Positions 1 to 9,200 of a stretch of DNA of 64,000 nt are shown here, one piece after another. The DNA is from JAKACA01 sp052143575 (GTDB lineage Bacteria > Actinomycetota > Acidimicrobiia > Acidimicrobiales > Bog-793): contig JBKQSP010000031.1 of NCBI GenBank assembly GCA_052143575.1, positions 51,488 through 115,487 on the forward strand, in the 5' to 3' direction. The translations under genes and the position numbers were made by a program. The notes beneath the pieces are model-generated. The model made no database searches and was not told the DNA's origin. It was given only the letters and a program-made list of their open reading frames with translations. Numbering within the stretch: position 1 is the stretch's first letter; each line of letters begins with the position of its first letter.

Positions 1-2112
1 GGTGGCCAGCACGCCGCCTCCGGACAGGCTCGTCCCACCCGTCTGGCAGTAGCTGGTCAACGGGCAGGTGAGGGCCGTCAGATAGTTGAGGGCGGACGGC
101 AAGGCCTGGTGAACCCATTTCGCGCCCGAGTCCGTCGTCACGATCGCCATCGAGCCGGAATCGCCTGCATTGCCGACCGCCTCGCACACAACACTGGACG
201 GACAGGACACTGCAACGAGGCCCGTGATGCCCGATGGCAGGCTCTCGGGCTTGCTCCACACCTTCCCGCCATCGGACGTCCGGATAGCCACGGCCGTGCC
301 CACGAAGGCATCGGTGCCCTCATACCCGACGGCCTCGCAGACCGTCGTCGACGTGCATGCCAGCCCGAGGAGGCCGTTGATGGGGACCGTCGTCTTCGGC
401 AGCGATCCGATGCTCCATGACTGGCCGGCGTTCGTCGTGTAGAGGACTTCGCCGCCGCTCTGGAAGGGCTCCATCCCTGCGGCCACGCAGTCCTTCGCCG
501 ACTGGCAGGAGAGGGACTCGATCGGGCCGGTGTTGGCGGGAAGCGTACGCACGACCCAGCCGGCCGCCCCGGCGCCGCCGTTCGTCGTCGTGAGCAGCAG
601 CCCGTTGCTGGAGCTGTTACCGGACGCCTCGCACACGCTCGCGGACACGCAGGCGATGGAGAGGAGATCCCCCGCGGTGATGGATGACGGCACCACCTCG
701 CTCTTCCATGACGATCCGGCATTCGAGGTGCTGAAGATGATCGGGACGCCAGCGGCGCGCCCTACCGCGAAGCACACCGTGGTCGACGGGCAGGCAACGG
801 CGTTGAGCGACTGCTCGCCCGGCGGGCTTGGGTGGTTGGTTTGCTCGACCCAGCTCGTCCCGCCGTTTGTCGAGCGGAGTATCTTCACAGGCCCGGTCTC
901 AGAGGCGTAACCAACGGCCTCACACGTCGTGGGTGAGGGACACGCGATGCCGGCCACCTCGCCTACCGTCGTCGGCAGCTGCTGGTTCCGCCAATTGGCG
1001 GTGGCGCCGCTGGAGGCGTTCGACGTAGTCACGACGAAGCCGACGTTCGGCGACCCGTTGGTCGATCCAACAGCGAGGCACACGGCGGTCGAGGGGCAGT
1101 CGATGCCGTAGACGATGTTCACGTTGGCGCTGACCGGCAGTGCCTCGTCGTTCCAGGTTGCGCTGAGGCTGGTGGCGTCATCGGTCGAGAACACGTCGCT
1201 CCCGCTACCCGCATAGCAATCGCTGGCGGAGGGACAGGAGATCTGGAAGATGTCGAAACCTGACGGGCCGGTCTCGTTGCTCCACGTCGGCGAACCAGCG
1301 GTCTCATTCGTGGTCTCGAACCACCCGTCGGGCCCGGAAGCGAGGCACTCGTTCGTGGTCGGGCATGTCACGAGCGAGAGGCCCACGCTCGATGCGGTCA
1401 GGTTCGCCTGCAACGTCCAGGTGGCGCCTGAGTCGGCGGTTTGCAGCACGACGGCGTTGCATGGGCAGGCGCCCGAATGGCCGCCAACGGCGATGCACGT
1501 GGACGAGCTGAGGCAGGTCACGTCACCGAGATCGAAGGTGCCCGCCGGGAGCGTCCCGGCCTTCCAGGAGATCGACGTCGAAGCGGCGTGCGTCGTGTAC
1601 TCGAGGCTGTCCGACGTGGCGGCAACGCACACCTGCGAGCCTGCCGCGCACGAGATGCCGACGATGTCCGAGTTGCTGCCGGAGGGCACAGAATCGTCGG
1701 TCCAGGACGATCCGGCATCGTCCGTGGATTGCGGAACGCCGTCCGACACCACGACACACACGCTGATTGAGGCACAACTGATCCTGACCGGCGGGTTGTA
1801 CCCGTAGTTGGTGGCGAGTTGCTGGACAGCCCACTGCGACCCGCCGTCCGTCGTCCTGTAAGCAAAGGAGCTGTCGGAGCTCACGGCCTCGCACGTCGTC
1901 TTCGTCACACAGGAGATGCCCGTGATGGGATTGACGAGGGGCGGGTAGACGTCTCTCACCTGCCAACCACTCTGCGCTGCGGCGGCGCCAGCCGTAAGCG
2001 GAGCGGCGAGGATGCTCGCCGCGAGAAGACCGGCGGTCACGGCGAGACCCCTGAGGGCGCCCGGCCAACACCGGCGCCGGTGCGACCTACAGGCAGCGCC
2101 AGCACCGTTCAT
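1..2112 (-). CDS. Secreted Cys-pair / Asp-box repeat protein (partial, C-terminus beyond window)
   Basis: The frame is open from an ATG at 2112 to the window edge, giving at least 704 residues. The N-terminus has arginines followed by a hydrophobic Ala/Leu segment ending in an Ala-rich cleavage region (about residues 20-47), a typical Sec signal peptide. The mature part repeats roughly every 50-60 residues a pattern of S-C-x(3-6)-C followed by Asp-box-like strands such as YTTNAGQSW and STDDAGSSW. These repeats resemble BNR/Asp-box or Ycf48-like beta-propeller blades, so an extracellular propeller is the likely fold. The ligand is unknown. Two other genes here carry related repeats (42056-43246 and 52270-53667). 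The last codons visible still lie within a repeat, so the protein continues left of the window. Confidence 0.8.
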   Translation of the reverse strand, partial: MNGAGAACRSHRRRCWPGALRGLAVTAGLLAASILAAPLTAGAAAAQSGWQVRDVYPPLVNPITGISCVTKTTCEAVSSDSSFAYRTTDGGSQWAVQQLATNYGYNPPVRISCASISVCVVVSDGVPQSTDDAGSSWTDDSVPSGSNSDIVGISCAAGSQVCVAATSDSLEYTTHAASTSISWKAGTLPAGTFDLGDVTCLSSSTCIAVGGHSGACPCNAVVLQTADSGATWTLQANLTASSVGLSLVTCPTTNECLASGPDGWFETTNETAGSPTWSNETGPSGFDIFQISCPSASDCYAGSGSDVFSTDDATSLSATWNDEALPVSANVNIVYGIDCPSTAVCLAVGSTNGSPNVGFVVTTSNASSGATANWRNQQLPTTVGEVAGIACPSPTTCEAVGYASETGPVKILRSTNGGTSWVEQTNHPSPPGEQSLNAVACPSTTVCFAVGRAAGVPIIFSTSNAGSSWKSEVVPSSITAGDLLSIACVSASVCEASGNSSSNGLLLTTTNGGAGAAGWVVRTLPANTGPIESLSCQSAKDCVAAGMEPFQSGGEVLYTTNAGQSWSIGSLPKTTVPINGLLGLACTSTTVCEAVGYEGTDAFVGTAVAIRTSDGGKVWSKPESLPSGITGLVAVSCPSSVVCEAVGNAGDSGSMAIVTTDSGAKWVHQALPSALNYLTALTCPLTSYCQTGGTSLSGGGVLAT

Positions 2113-2156
2113 CTTGTCCCCTCCCGCCCGGCTACCAGGTTGGCGCCGACGCAGAA

Positions 2157-2564
2157 GTGTACTCAGGGCGGCACGCCCCCGGCTGTCCTCGGCTGCGCTC
2201 GGCCGAGGACGTTGATCCGCGCTACGAAGAGAGACGGAAAGCACCTTTGCGCGTCATCGACGGGTCAGAGAGGCTTCACACGGTCCAAAGGGTCGTGTTC
2301 TCGGTGCGGGAGCAGTCGTCGTCATCGCCGCTCTCGTATCCGAACACCATCGTCGATGACTCTGACGCAGATGTCCCGAGCGTGCCGGGATCGTTGTCGG
2401 AAGAGGCCATCACGCTCATGGGCGCCATGAAGTTCGGCGGCAGCGGCACGGTGAGCCTCCAGTGTGCAACCACCGACACTCGCGCCAGCGGTCTCGCCTA
2501 CAACACGGTGATCACGGCCATCGGTGTCGGAACGCTCGTCACGAACGCCCTCCCCATTCAGTGA
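2157..2564 (+). pseudogene. Possible fragment of a secreted protein C-terminal beta domain
   Basis: Only the last ~80 residues look protein-like: an alternating hydrophobic pattern with one Cys (VSLQCATTDTRASG) ending in a strand VITAIGVGTLVTNA just before the stop. That pattern resembles the C-terminal beta-sandwich domain of some actinobacterial surface proteins. The upstream part of the frame is Arg/Pro-rich, with no signal peptide and no convincing ribosome-binding site. I read it as the 3' remnant of a larger gene, or a short hypothetical gene starting inside the frame. It lies between the secreted repeat gene and the hydrolase gene, both on the other strand. Confidence 0.35.
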
Positions 2565-2652
2565 GGGAGAATCCGCCCGCCCTCTCCGTGTCCGCCGGGC
2601 GGTGGCTGCGTCGTTCCGGCGTCGGATCGACGGCCCGGAATCGGGCGCCCGG

Positions 2653-3471
2653 CTACTTCGGAAGGAAGTCCAGCAGGAGCCGGTTGACCTCGTCGGGCGC
2701 CTCAAGCTGCATCCAGTGGCCGGGGCCGGTCATCTGTTCGTAGCGCCATCTGCCGGCGACGTACGCCTCGGAGCCGGTCATCTGCTGCTCAGTGAGGGCA
2801 ACGTCGCCCGAGCTCCACACCCCGAGCGTGGGTGCCTGCACGGCGGGCAGCTGGAGCGGCGGCTGCACGAGGACGCGCGGGTGCAGGTTGGCCCGGTACC
2901 AATTGAGGCCCGGTGTGAGCGATCCGTCCGACTCGAGAGCCTTGATGACGGCGTCGGCGTCAGGGTGACGGCTCCAGGCCCGAAAGTTGGCCCAGCCGTC
3001 GGCGCTCAACCACTGCTCGGCGATGCCTTCGAATTGGAAGAGCAGCATGTACCAGGACTTCTCGCGCTGCTCGAGGCCGGCGGCGGCGAACGACTGAGGG
3101 TGGCCGACGGACAGCACGGCGAGATGGTCGACTCGGTCCGGCGCAACCGACGCCACGACCCAGGCGACAGCCGCCCCCCAGTCGTGGCCGACGACGTGGG
3201 CCCGTTGGACCTCGAGAGCGTCGAGGACGGCGGCGACGTCGGCCGCTGCGTAGATGAGGCTGTACGAGTCGACATCGGCAGGCTTGTCCGATTGCCCGTA
3301 CCCTCGCTGGTCGGGGACGATGACGCGGTAGCCGGCTTCGGCGAGCGCCGGCGTCTGACGGTCCCACAGCCGTCCGCTGTCGGGGAAGCCGTGCAGCAGG
3401 AGCACGGGTCGCCCGTCCTGCGGGCCGGTTACCTCGACGTGGATGTTCACACCCCCACTGTCAACGTCCAT
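2653..3471 (-). CDS. Alpha/beta hydrolase (epoxide hydrolase-like)
   Basis: A 272-residue alpha/beta-hydrolase fold protein. The oxyanion-hole motif HGFPD is at residues 27-31, the nucleophile elbow GHDWGA has Asp97 as the presumed nucleophile, and a catalytic-type His lies in the C-terminal GPGHW motif near residue 250. An Asp nucleophile in GHDWGA is typical of soluble epoxide hydrolases and haloalkane dehalogenases; the DQRGYGQSDKP segment fits epoxide hydrolases. It is cytoplasmic with no signal peptide. The ATG lies 26 nt downstream of the FAD oxidoreductase stop on the same strand, so the two are probably co-transcribed, and could act sequentially on an oxidised substrate (inference). 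Confidence 0.9.
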   Translation of the reverse strand: MDVDSGGVNIHVEVTGPQDGRPVLLLHGFPDSGRLWDRQTPALAEAGYRVIVPDQRGYGQSDKPADVDSYSLIYAAADVAAVLDALEVQRAHVVGHDWGAAVAWVVASVAPDRVDHLAVLSVGHPQSFAAAGLEQREKSWYMLLFQFEGIAEQWLSADGWANFRAWSRHPDADAVIKALESDGSLTPGLNWYRANLHPRVLVQPPLQLPAVQAPTLGVWSSGDVALTEQQMTGSEAYVAGRWRYEQMTGPGHWMQLEAPDEVNRLLLDFLPK

Positions 3472-3497
3472 CAGTCCCTCTCTCCGATGCTCGGGTG

Positions 3498-4904
3498 CTA
3501 GCCGGCCAGCGCCGCCAGCACATCCGAACGGTCCGGCCCGATGCGGGGCGCTTCGCCGGCCGGGCGCTCGTTCAACCGTTTCACGAGCCGCTCGTCGGCG
3601 AACACCTCGGCGGGCGTCCGCAGCACCATAGCCACCTCGAGGTTGGCCCGCAGGACGTCACCGTCGCCCAGGGCGCCCGTCTCGACTCCCTTGATGAGGT
3701 TCCACTCCGTGTCGTCGGCCGCGTACGGCCGGCCCTCGATGCCGGCCTGCATCTCGGCGAGCCGGTGACGGTCGTAGTTGACCGTCGAGCGGAACCAGGG
3801 CTCGACGCTGGCGCTCGTCGCATCCGCCCATTCCGTGGCCAGCTGCGCCGGGTCGTCCTCTTCCGTGCGGCGGAGCAGATCCCTGAGGGCGACGGCATGC
3901 AGCAGGCCGAGGCTGGCACCTCGGCCCAGCGACGGGTTGGTGCAGGCCCAAGAGTCGGCGACGGCCGCAACGCCCGTCACGACCGGCTCACCCCCTGGTG
4001 CGTAGTCGCGGATGCGATCCTCGATCTTGCCCATGAAGCTCACAGCCCGGTCAATCGGCTCGCCGTCAAGCCAGTGCGCCGCCAGGGGCAGCAGCTTGAC
4101 GACCGACTCGAATTTCTGTGGATCGAGGACGCCTCGCATTGTGGAGTCCCGGCTGCTGGCGACGATCGTCACCGACCACGTGCCGTTGTCGGCGGGGAGG
4201 GTGAGGCAGGACAGGCAGCCGTAGTCCTGCCGGAGGGGACCGACCATGAACGGCAGCGTCCCGTCCGGTGAGCGGAAGTGGCGGCCGAAATAGGTGAAGC
4301 CGGAGTCGTCCAACTCCTCGCTGGGCGGAGCAGCGCCGACGGCCTCCAGCCATCTCGGCAGGGGCGACCGGCGGCCGGTGGCGTCGATCACGAGGTCCGA
4401 GGTGATTCGCTCACCGCCCTCGAGTTCGACTCCGGTCACGTGGGGCACGCCCTTTCGGGCAGGCACGCCGGTCAGCAGGCCCGTGACGGCGACACCGCGG
4501 CGTACCGTGACGTTCGGCGTCTCCTCGCAGATGCGCGACGTGACGGCCTCGACCGTGGCACGCCGGCCCGTCAGCGTGTCGAATCGATCGTCGTCTGGCC
4601 TCGCTCCGCCCTTCATCTCGTCCGGGATGTTGTGGACGACGTTGTACTGGCAAGCGCCGGCCGCCCCGAGTGCGGAGGTGAGCCGCGGGAGTTCGGCACT
4701 GGCCACCGTACGGAACCGGCTGAGAAAGTAGTGGGCGAGGCGGAACTGGTTGACCCCTTTGCGCTCCCAGGAGGACCAGGCCTCGAGCGGGTCCGGTGGA
4801 GGAGCAGGATCGCGCTCGAGTACCAGCACGCTGTGGCTGTCTCCGGCCAAGAGCATCGCCGTGCAGAGGCCCATCATCCCGCCGCCCACAATGGTCACCT
4901 TCAT
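3498..4904 (-). CDS. FAD-dependent oxidoreductase / monooxygenase-like flavoprotein
   Basis: A 468-residue flavoprotein with the N-terminal dinucleotide-binding motif VTIVGGGMMGL (residues 3-13), an ERD acidic end of strand 2, and a later conserved segment around ATGRRSPLPRWL followed by a GD-like region near residue 320. This is the p-hydroxybenzoate-hydroxylase / halogenase-like superfamily. The substrate cannot be read from the sequence. The protein is cytoplasmic. It is the first gene of a probable two-gene unit with the alpha/beta hydrolase downstream (26-nt gap). A 102-bp gap separates it from the YidC gene upstream on the same strand. Confidence 0.85.
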   Translation of the reverse strand: MKVTIVGGGMMGLCTAMLLAGDSHSVLVLERDPAPPPDPLEAWSSWERKGVNQFRLAHYFLSRFRTVASAELPRLTSALGAAGACQYNVVHNIPDEMKGGARPDDDRFDTLTGRRATVEAVTSRICEETPNVTVRRGVAVTGLLTGVPARKGVPHVTGVELEGGERITSDLVIDATGRRSPLPRWLEAVGAAPPSEELDDSGFTYFGRHFRSPDGTLPFMVGPLRQDYGCLSCLTLPADNGTWSVTIVASSRDSTMRGVLDPQKFESVVKLLPLAAHWLDGEPIDRAVSFMGKIEDRIRDYAPGGEPVVTGVAAVADSWACTNPSLGRGASLGLLHAVALRDLLRRTEEDDPAQLATEWADATSASVEPWFRSTVNYDRHRLAEMQAGIEGRPYAADDTEWNLIKGVETGALGDGDVLRANLEVAMVLRTPAEVFADERLVKRLNERPAGEAPRIGPDRSDVLAALAG

Positions 4905-5006
4905 CGTCGCCCCCCGCGTCAGTCGTGGCGGCCGTCAGCCTATAGATGCCTACCGGGCGGGATCTCCCCCGCCTGCGCCGGTGGGAGGACAAGGTAACGG
5001 CCAGAG

Positions 5007-5864
5007 CTACCCCGGGGCCGCCTCGGCTCGCAACATCTCGACCGACGCGCGAATGTGCGGATCGCGGCGGTACATCACCTCTTGCTGCGCGATGCGGAAC
5101 AGGCTCGAAACGATGAAGTAGAGGTTCACACCGGCGGGAATCGAGACGTAGATCACAGCAAGGACGAGCGGGAAGACCCTCTGCAACTGCTGCAACTGCT
5201 GCGTCTGCGGAGTGGCTGCCGCAGCGGTCGGGCGACGCCCGTTCATCTGCCTCATCTGGACGTACTGGAGAGCGATCGCGACGAGGATCATCGCGATGAA
5301 TGGCAGCCTGGCGTCCCAGCCCAGTCCCGGTGTGCGGAGCGAGTCGGCGAGGTTCAGCCCAAAGGAGACGAGATGGCCGTGGGCGCTCTGGACCGCGAGG
5401 TAGATCTTCGACCCGTGGGAGATGTAGAGCGGATCGGGAGCAAGCGTGCCCTTCACGACGCCTCGGTGGACGAGGCCGCGGATCGTCCCGTACAAGACGA
5501 TGAAGACCGGGAACTGCAAGAGCATCGGCAGGCAGCCGCCCGCCGGACTGACGTCGTTCTCTCTGTACAGCGCACTCATCTCTTGCTGTTGGCGCTGACG
5601 CAGCTCCTGGCGTTCAGCGACGCCCATGCCGGGCAACACCTTGTACCTGGCCTGCAGCTTCTTGATCTCAGGGGCGAGGAGCTGCATCTTCATGATCCCT
5701 CGCGTGCCGCGAAGCGTCAGAGGGAAGGTCACGATCATGACGGCGAGCGTCAACAGCGCAATGGCGATCGCATAGTTGGGAACGAGCGCGAAAAAGGCGG
5801 CCAGCAGCCAGGCGCATGCGAGGTAGAAGGGGTGGCCGATCTGGCCGATGATGGAGGCGAGCAT
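5007..5864 (-). CDS. yidC: YidC/Oxa1-family membrane protein insertase
   Basis: A 285-residue integral membrane protein lacking the large periplasmic domain of proteobacterial YidC, as usual for actinobacteria. A conserved core is visible: transmembrane segments around residues 10-60, the cytosolic coiled hairpin with PEIKKLQARYK, the LPMLLQFPVFIVLYGTIRG helix, and C-terminal helices with QQLQRVFPLVLAVIYVSIPAG. It inserts membrane proteins with or after SecYEG. The ATG at 5864 is preceded by an AGGAGAA ribosome-binding site. It is unusual in not being beside rnpA/rpmH/jag, so this is probably an additional paralogue rather than the housekeeping copy. The small membrane gene at 5931-6197 lies directly upstream. 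Confidence 0.9.
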   Translation of the reverse strand: MLASIIGQIGHPFYLACAWLLAAFFALVPNYAIAIALLTLAVMIVTFPLTLRGTRGIMKMQLLAPEIKKLQARYKVLPGMGVAERQELRQRQQQEMSALYRENDVSPAGGCLPMLLQFPVFIVLYGTIRGLVHRGVVKGTLAPDPLYISHGSKIYLAVQSAHGHLVSFGLNLADSLRTPGLGWDARLPFIAMILVAIALQYVQMRQMNGRRPTAAAATPQTQQLQQLQRVFPLVLAVIYVSIPAGVNLYFIVSSLFRIAQQEVMYRRDPHIRASVEMLRAEAAPG

Positions 5865-5930
5865 TGGGTTCTCCTGTTGTGTCGGAACGGTTGAGGTCGG
5901 AACGACGGTCCCGAAAGACCGTCGTTCGAC

Positions 5931-6197
5931 TCAACGCCGAGGCTGAGACAGGAGAACGAGACGAACAACTCCCCGACCGTGATCCATCGACGCCTGTCCG
6001 GACCAAGGGTCGGCAACTCCACCGGACACTCTCGCTCGCACACCCTCGGCGGTCGCCCTGGCCAGGCCCGAGGACTCGAGAAACAAGGCCATGAGAGCCA
6101 GTGCAGCAACGGCGACGACCAGTTGGGCGGCGTCAGGGTTGAGGACGGCGACAGACCCGAGGGCAGCGCAACCTAGCGCGACGAGCCGTCGGAACAC
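5931..6197 (-). CDS. Small membrane protein upstream of yidC (DUF6412-like candidate)
   Basis: An 88-residue protein starting at GTG 6197, with hydrophobic segments at about residues 5-20 and 25-45 followed by a charged tail. Small proteins of this size are found beside accessory YidC genes in actinobacteria (DUF6412 group); my assignment rests on size, hydrophobicity and position only. The stop is 66 nt from the yidC start on the same strand, suggesting co-transcription. The function is unknown. Confidence 0.5.
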   Translation of the reverse strand: MFRRLVALGCAALGSVAVLNPDAAQLVVAVAALALMALFLESSGLARATAEGVRARVSGGVADPWSGQASMDHGRGVVRLVLLSQPRR

Positions 6198-6249
6198 GTG
6201 GAGGAATCTATCGGCGCCGGCGCCGGAGGCGGCTGCGGGGCGGCAGCGC

Positions 6250-9200
6250 TCAGCCCTGCGGTGTGGATCCGTACCTTCGGCGCCGCCTCCCCGACTCGAG
6301 CACGGCCACCCCGCTGCCCATGAGCACGATCACGAGGAGCCAGTACCACAGGCTCGACCACGGCTCGCCCGTGTGCGCCGGCGGTACGACGACCGGCGCC
6401 GCCACAGCCGCCAACGCCGTCGCGCTCTTCGTCTGCCCGGTCGGGTCGTACGACTGGTCGGTGAGATCGGCCGTGTTCTTGATAGACCCCGAGGCCGCTG
6501 TGATCTTGACGATGATGTGGAGCGCTGCGTGGGCACCGGCTTCGAGCGTGCCCACGTCCCACGTGACAGTCGTGCGCCCGGATCTCGCTGCCTCGGAGAC
6601 TGTCCCAGTCGAGGCAGAGGCGGAGACGAACGTCATCCCGAGCGGGAGCGGATCCGTCACGACGATGCCGAGAGCCGAGTTCGGACCTTTGTCGAGCACC
6701 GTGATGGCGTACGTGTCGTTCTTGCCCTGCAGCGGCGAGGCGTCGGCGACGGTCTTCGTGAGCACGAGCGCCGCGTAGGTGGGGGTAATCGTGACGACGT
6801 TCGACTTGCCGGTCGTGCCTCCCGACCCGTTTCGCGTGACCTGTGTGAACGTGGCGCTATTGCTCACAGGGGAGGTCGTGTCCACGGCCACGACGACCGA
6901 CAGCACGGCCTTGCTCGCCGCACCGGAGGGTGCGAGGTCCGGGATCGTCCACTTCACCGTCTGGCCCGAGACGGAGACCGATCCGTCGGCCGCCGATGAG
7001 GACACGAACTCGAGGCCGCGTGCCAGGACGTCGGTCACCACCACCGTGCCGCTGCTCGACGGCCCGGCGTTCTCGGCCGTGAGAACAAACGTGTCGTCCG
7101 TGTGCGCACCGGGAATGAGCGTGGAGGCAGCCTTCGTGAGGGTCACGGCCGCGAACGCCGCCCGGACGGTGGCGGACGAGCCCGCCGACGTCACCGGCGT
7201 GCTCGATCCGGGCGGGTCGCCCGACGCCGTCGCCGTGTCCTTTACCGAACCGTGCTGCAGGTCCGCCAGCGTCACGGTGTAGGTGGCGGAGCATGCTTCG
7301 TGCGCCCCCGGGGCGAGGGTAGACACGGGGCAGTCGACCGGGGAGAGGTTGGCCTGCGTGGCCGGCGCCGTCTCGGTGTCGGTGACCGTGATCGCGTGCA
7401 GCGTCACGTTGCCCGTGTTGGTGACGAGGAAGTCGTACACGATGGTCTGGCCGACCGCCGAGTAAGTCCCCGTCGGCGAGGACTTCACGACGGTGAGCGC
7501 CGGCGACTGCGTCAGGGTCACCGTGGCCGTGGAGCCGGCCGATGTCGTCGCACACGCCGACGAGCTGCAGTCGGGCGGCTCGCCCGTGGCGGTTGCCGTA
7601 TCGCTCACCGAGCCGTTGTCGAGGTCGGCCTGGGTGATCGTGTAGGTAGCGGTGAACGTCGCCACCTGCCTCGGTGAGAGTGCGGTCGTGGCGCCGGAGC
7701 ACGGCCCGGCTGGGCTGGCGAGGCCCTGGCAGGTCGGCCCGCTCGTGAGGGCGCCGGCGGGCGCCGCCTGCACATCGAGCACGCCGACGTGGCCGAGGGT
7801 GACGTTGCCGCTGTTCGTGACGGTGAACCGGTAGGAGATCGTCTCACCGACCGTGTCGTAGGGGCCGCTCGAGGTGACGGACTTCACGACCGTGAGCGCC
7901 GGCGACTGCGTCAGGGTCACCGTGGCCGTGGAGCCGGCCGAGCTCGTCGCACACGACGACGAGACACAGCCGGGCGGCTCCCCCGTGGCGGTGGCCGTAT
8001 CGCTCACCGAGCCGTTGTCGAGGTCGGCCTGGGTGATCGTGTAGGTGGCGGTGAACGTCGCCACCTGCCCCGGTGCGAGCGAGGTCGTAGCGCCGGAGCA
8101 CGAGGCAGCTGGGCTGGCGAGGCTCTGGCAGCTCGGCCCGCTCGTGAGGGCGCCGGCGGGCGCCGTCTGCACGTCGGTGACGCCGACGTCACTGAGGGTG
8201 ACGTTGCCGCTGTTGGTGACGGCGAACTGGTAGGAGATCGTCTCGCCGACGGTGTCGTAGGGACCGCTCGGGGTGACGGACTTCACGACCGTGAGCGCCG
8301 GTGACTGCGTCATGGCCACACTGGCGGAGGAGCCGGACGAGCTCGTCGCACACGACGACGAGCTGCAGCCGGGCGGCTCCCCCGTTGCGGTGGCCGTATC
8401 GCTCACCGAGCCGTTGTCGAGGTCGGCCTGGGTGATCGTGTAGGTGGCGGTGAACGTCGCCACCTGCCCCGGTGCGAGTGCGGTCGTGGCGCCGGAGCAC
8501 GAGGCAGCTGGGCTGGCGAGGCTCTGGCAGCTCGGCCCGCTCGTGAGGGCGCCGGCGGGCGCCGTCTGCACGTCGGTGACGCCGACGTCGCTGAGGGTGA
8601 CGTTGCCGCTGTTGGTGACGGCGAACTCATAGGAGATCGTCTCGGCGACCGTGTCGTAGGGACCGCTCGAGGTGACCGACTTCACGATGGAGAGTCCGGG
8701 CGTCTGGGTGAGGCCGACGGTTGCCGAGGAGCCGCGCGACGTCGTCGCACACGATGACGAGCCGCAGCCGGGCGGGTCGCCCGTGGCGGTGGCGCTGTCG
8801 CTTACCGACCCGTGGTCGAGGTCGGCCTGCGTGATCGTGTAGGTGGCGGTGAACGTCGCCACCTGCCCCGGTGAGAGCGTGGTCGTGGCGCCGGAGCAGG
8901 TTCCCGGCGGGCTGGCGAGGCTCTGGCAGCTCGGCCCGCTCGCGAGAGCACCGGCGGGCGCCGTCTGCACGTCGGTGACACCGACGTCACTGAGGGTGAC
9001 GTTGCCGCTGTTCGTGACGGCGAACTGGTAGGTGATCGTCTCGCCGACGCTCTCGTAGGGACCGCTCGAGGCGACCGACTTGGCGACCGTGAGCGACGGC
9101 AGCTGGATCAGGCCGACGGATGCCCCGGAGCCGGGGGAACCCGTCGCACACGACGACGAGCTGCAGCTGGGCGGGTCCCCCGTGGCGGTGGCGGTGTCGC

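Noticed and set aside
2524..3501. 325-codon frame on the plus strand
   Set aside because: Antisense to the alpha/beta hydrolase with intact GHDWGA and HGFPD.
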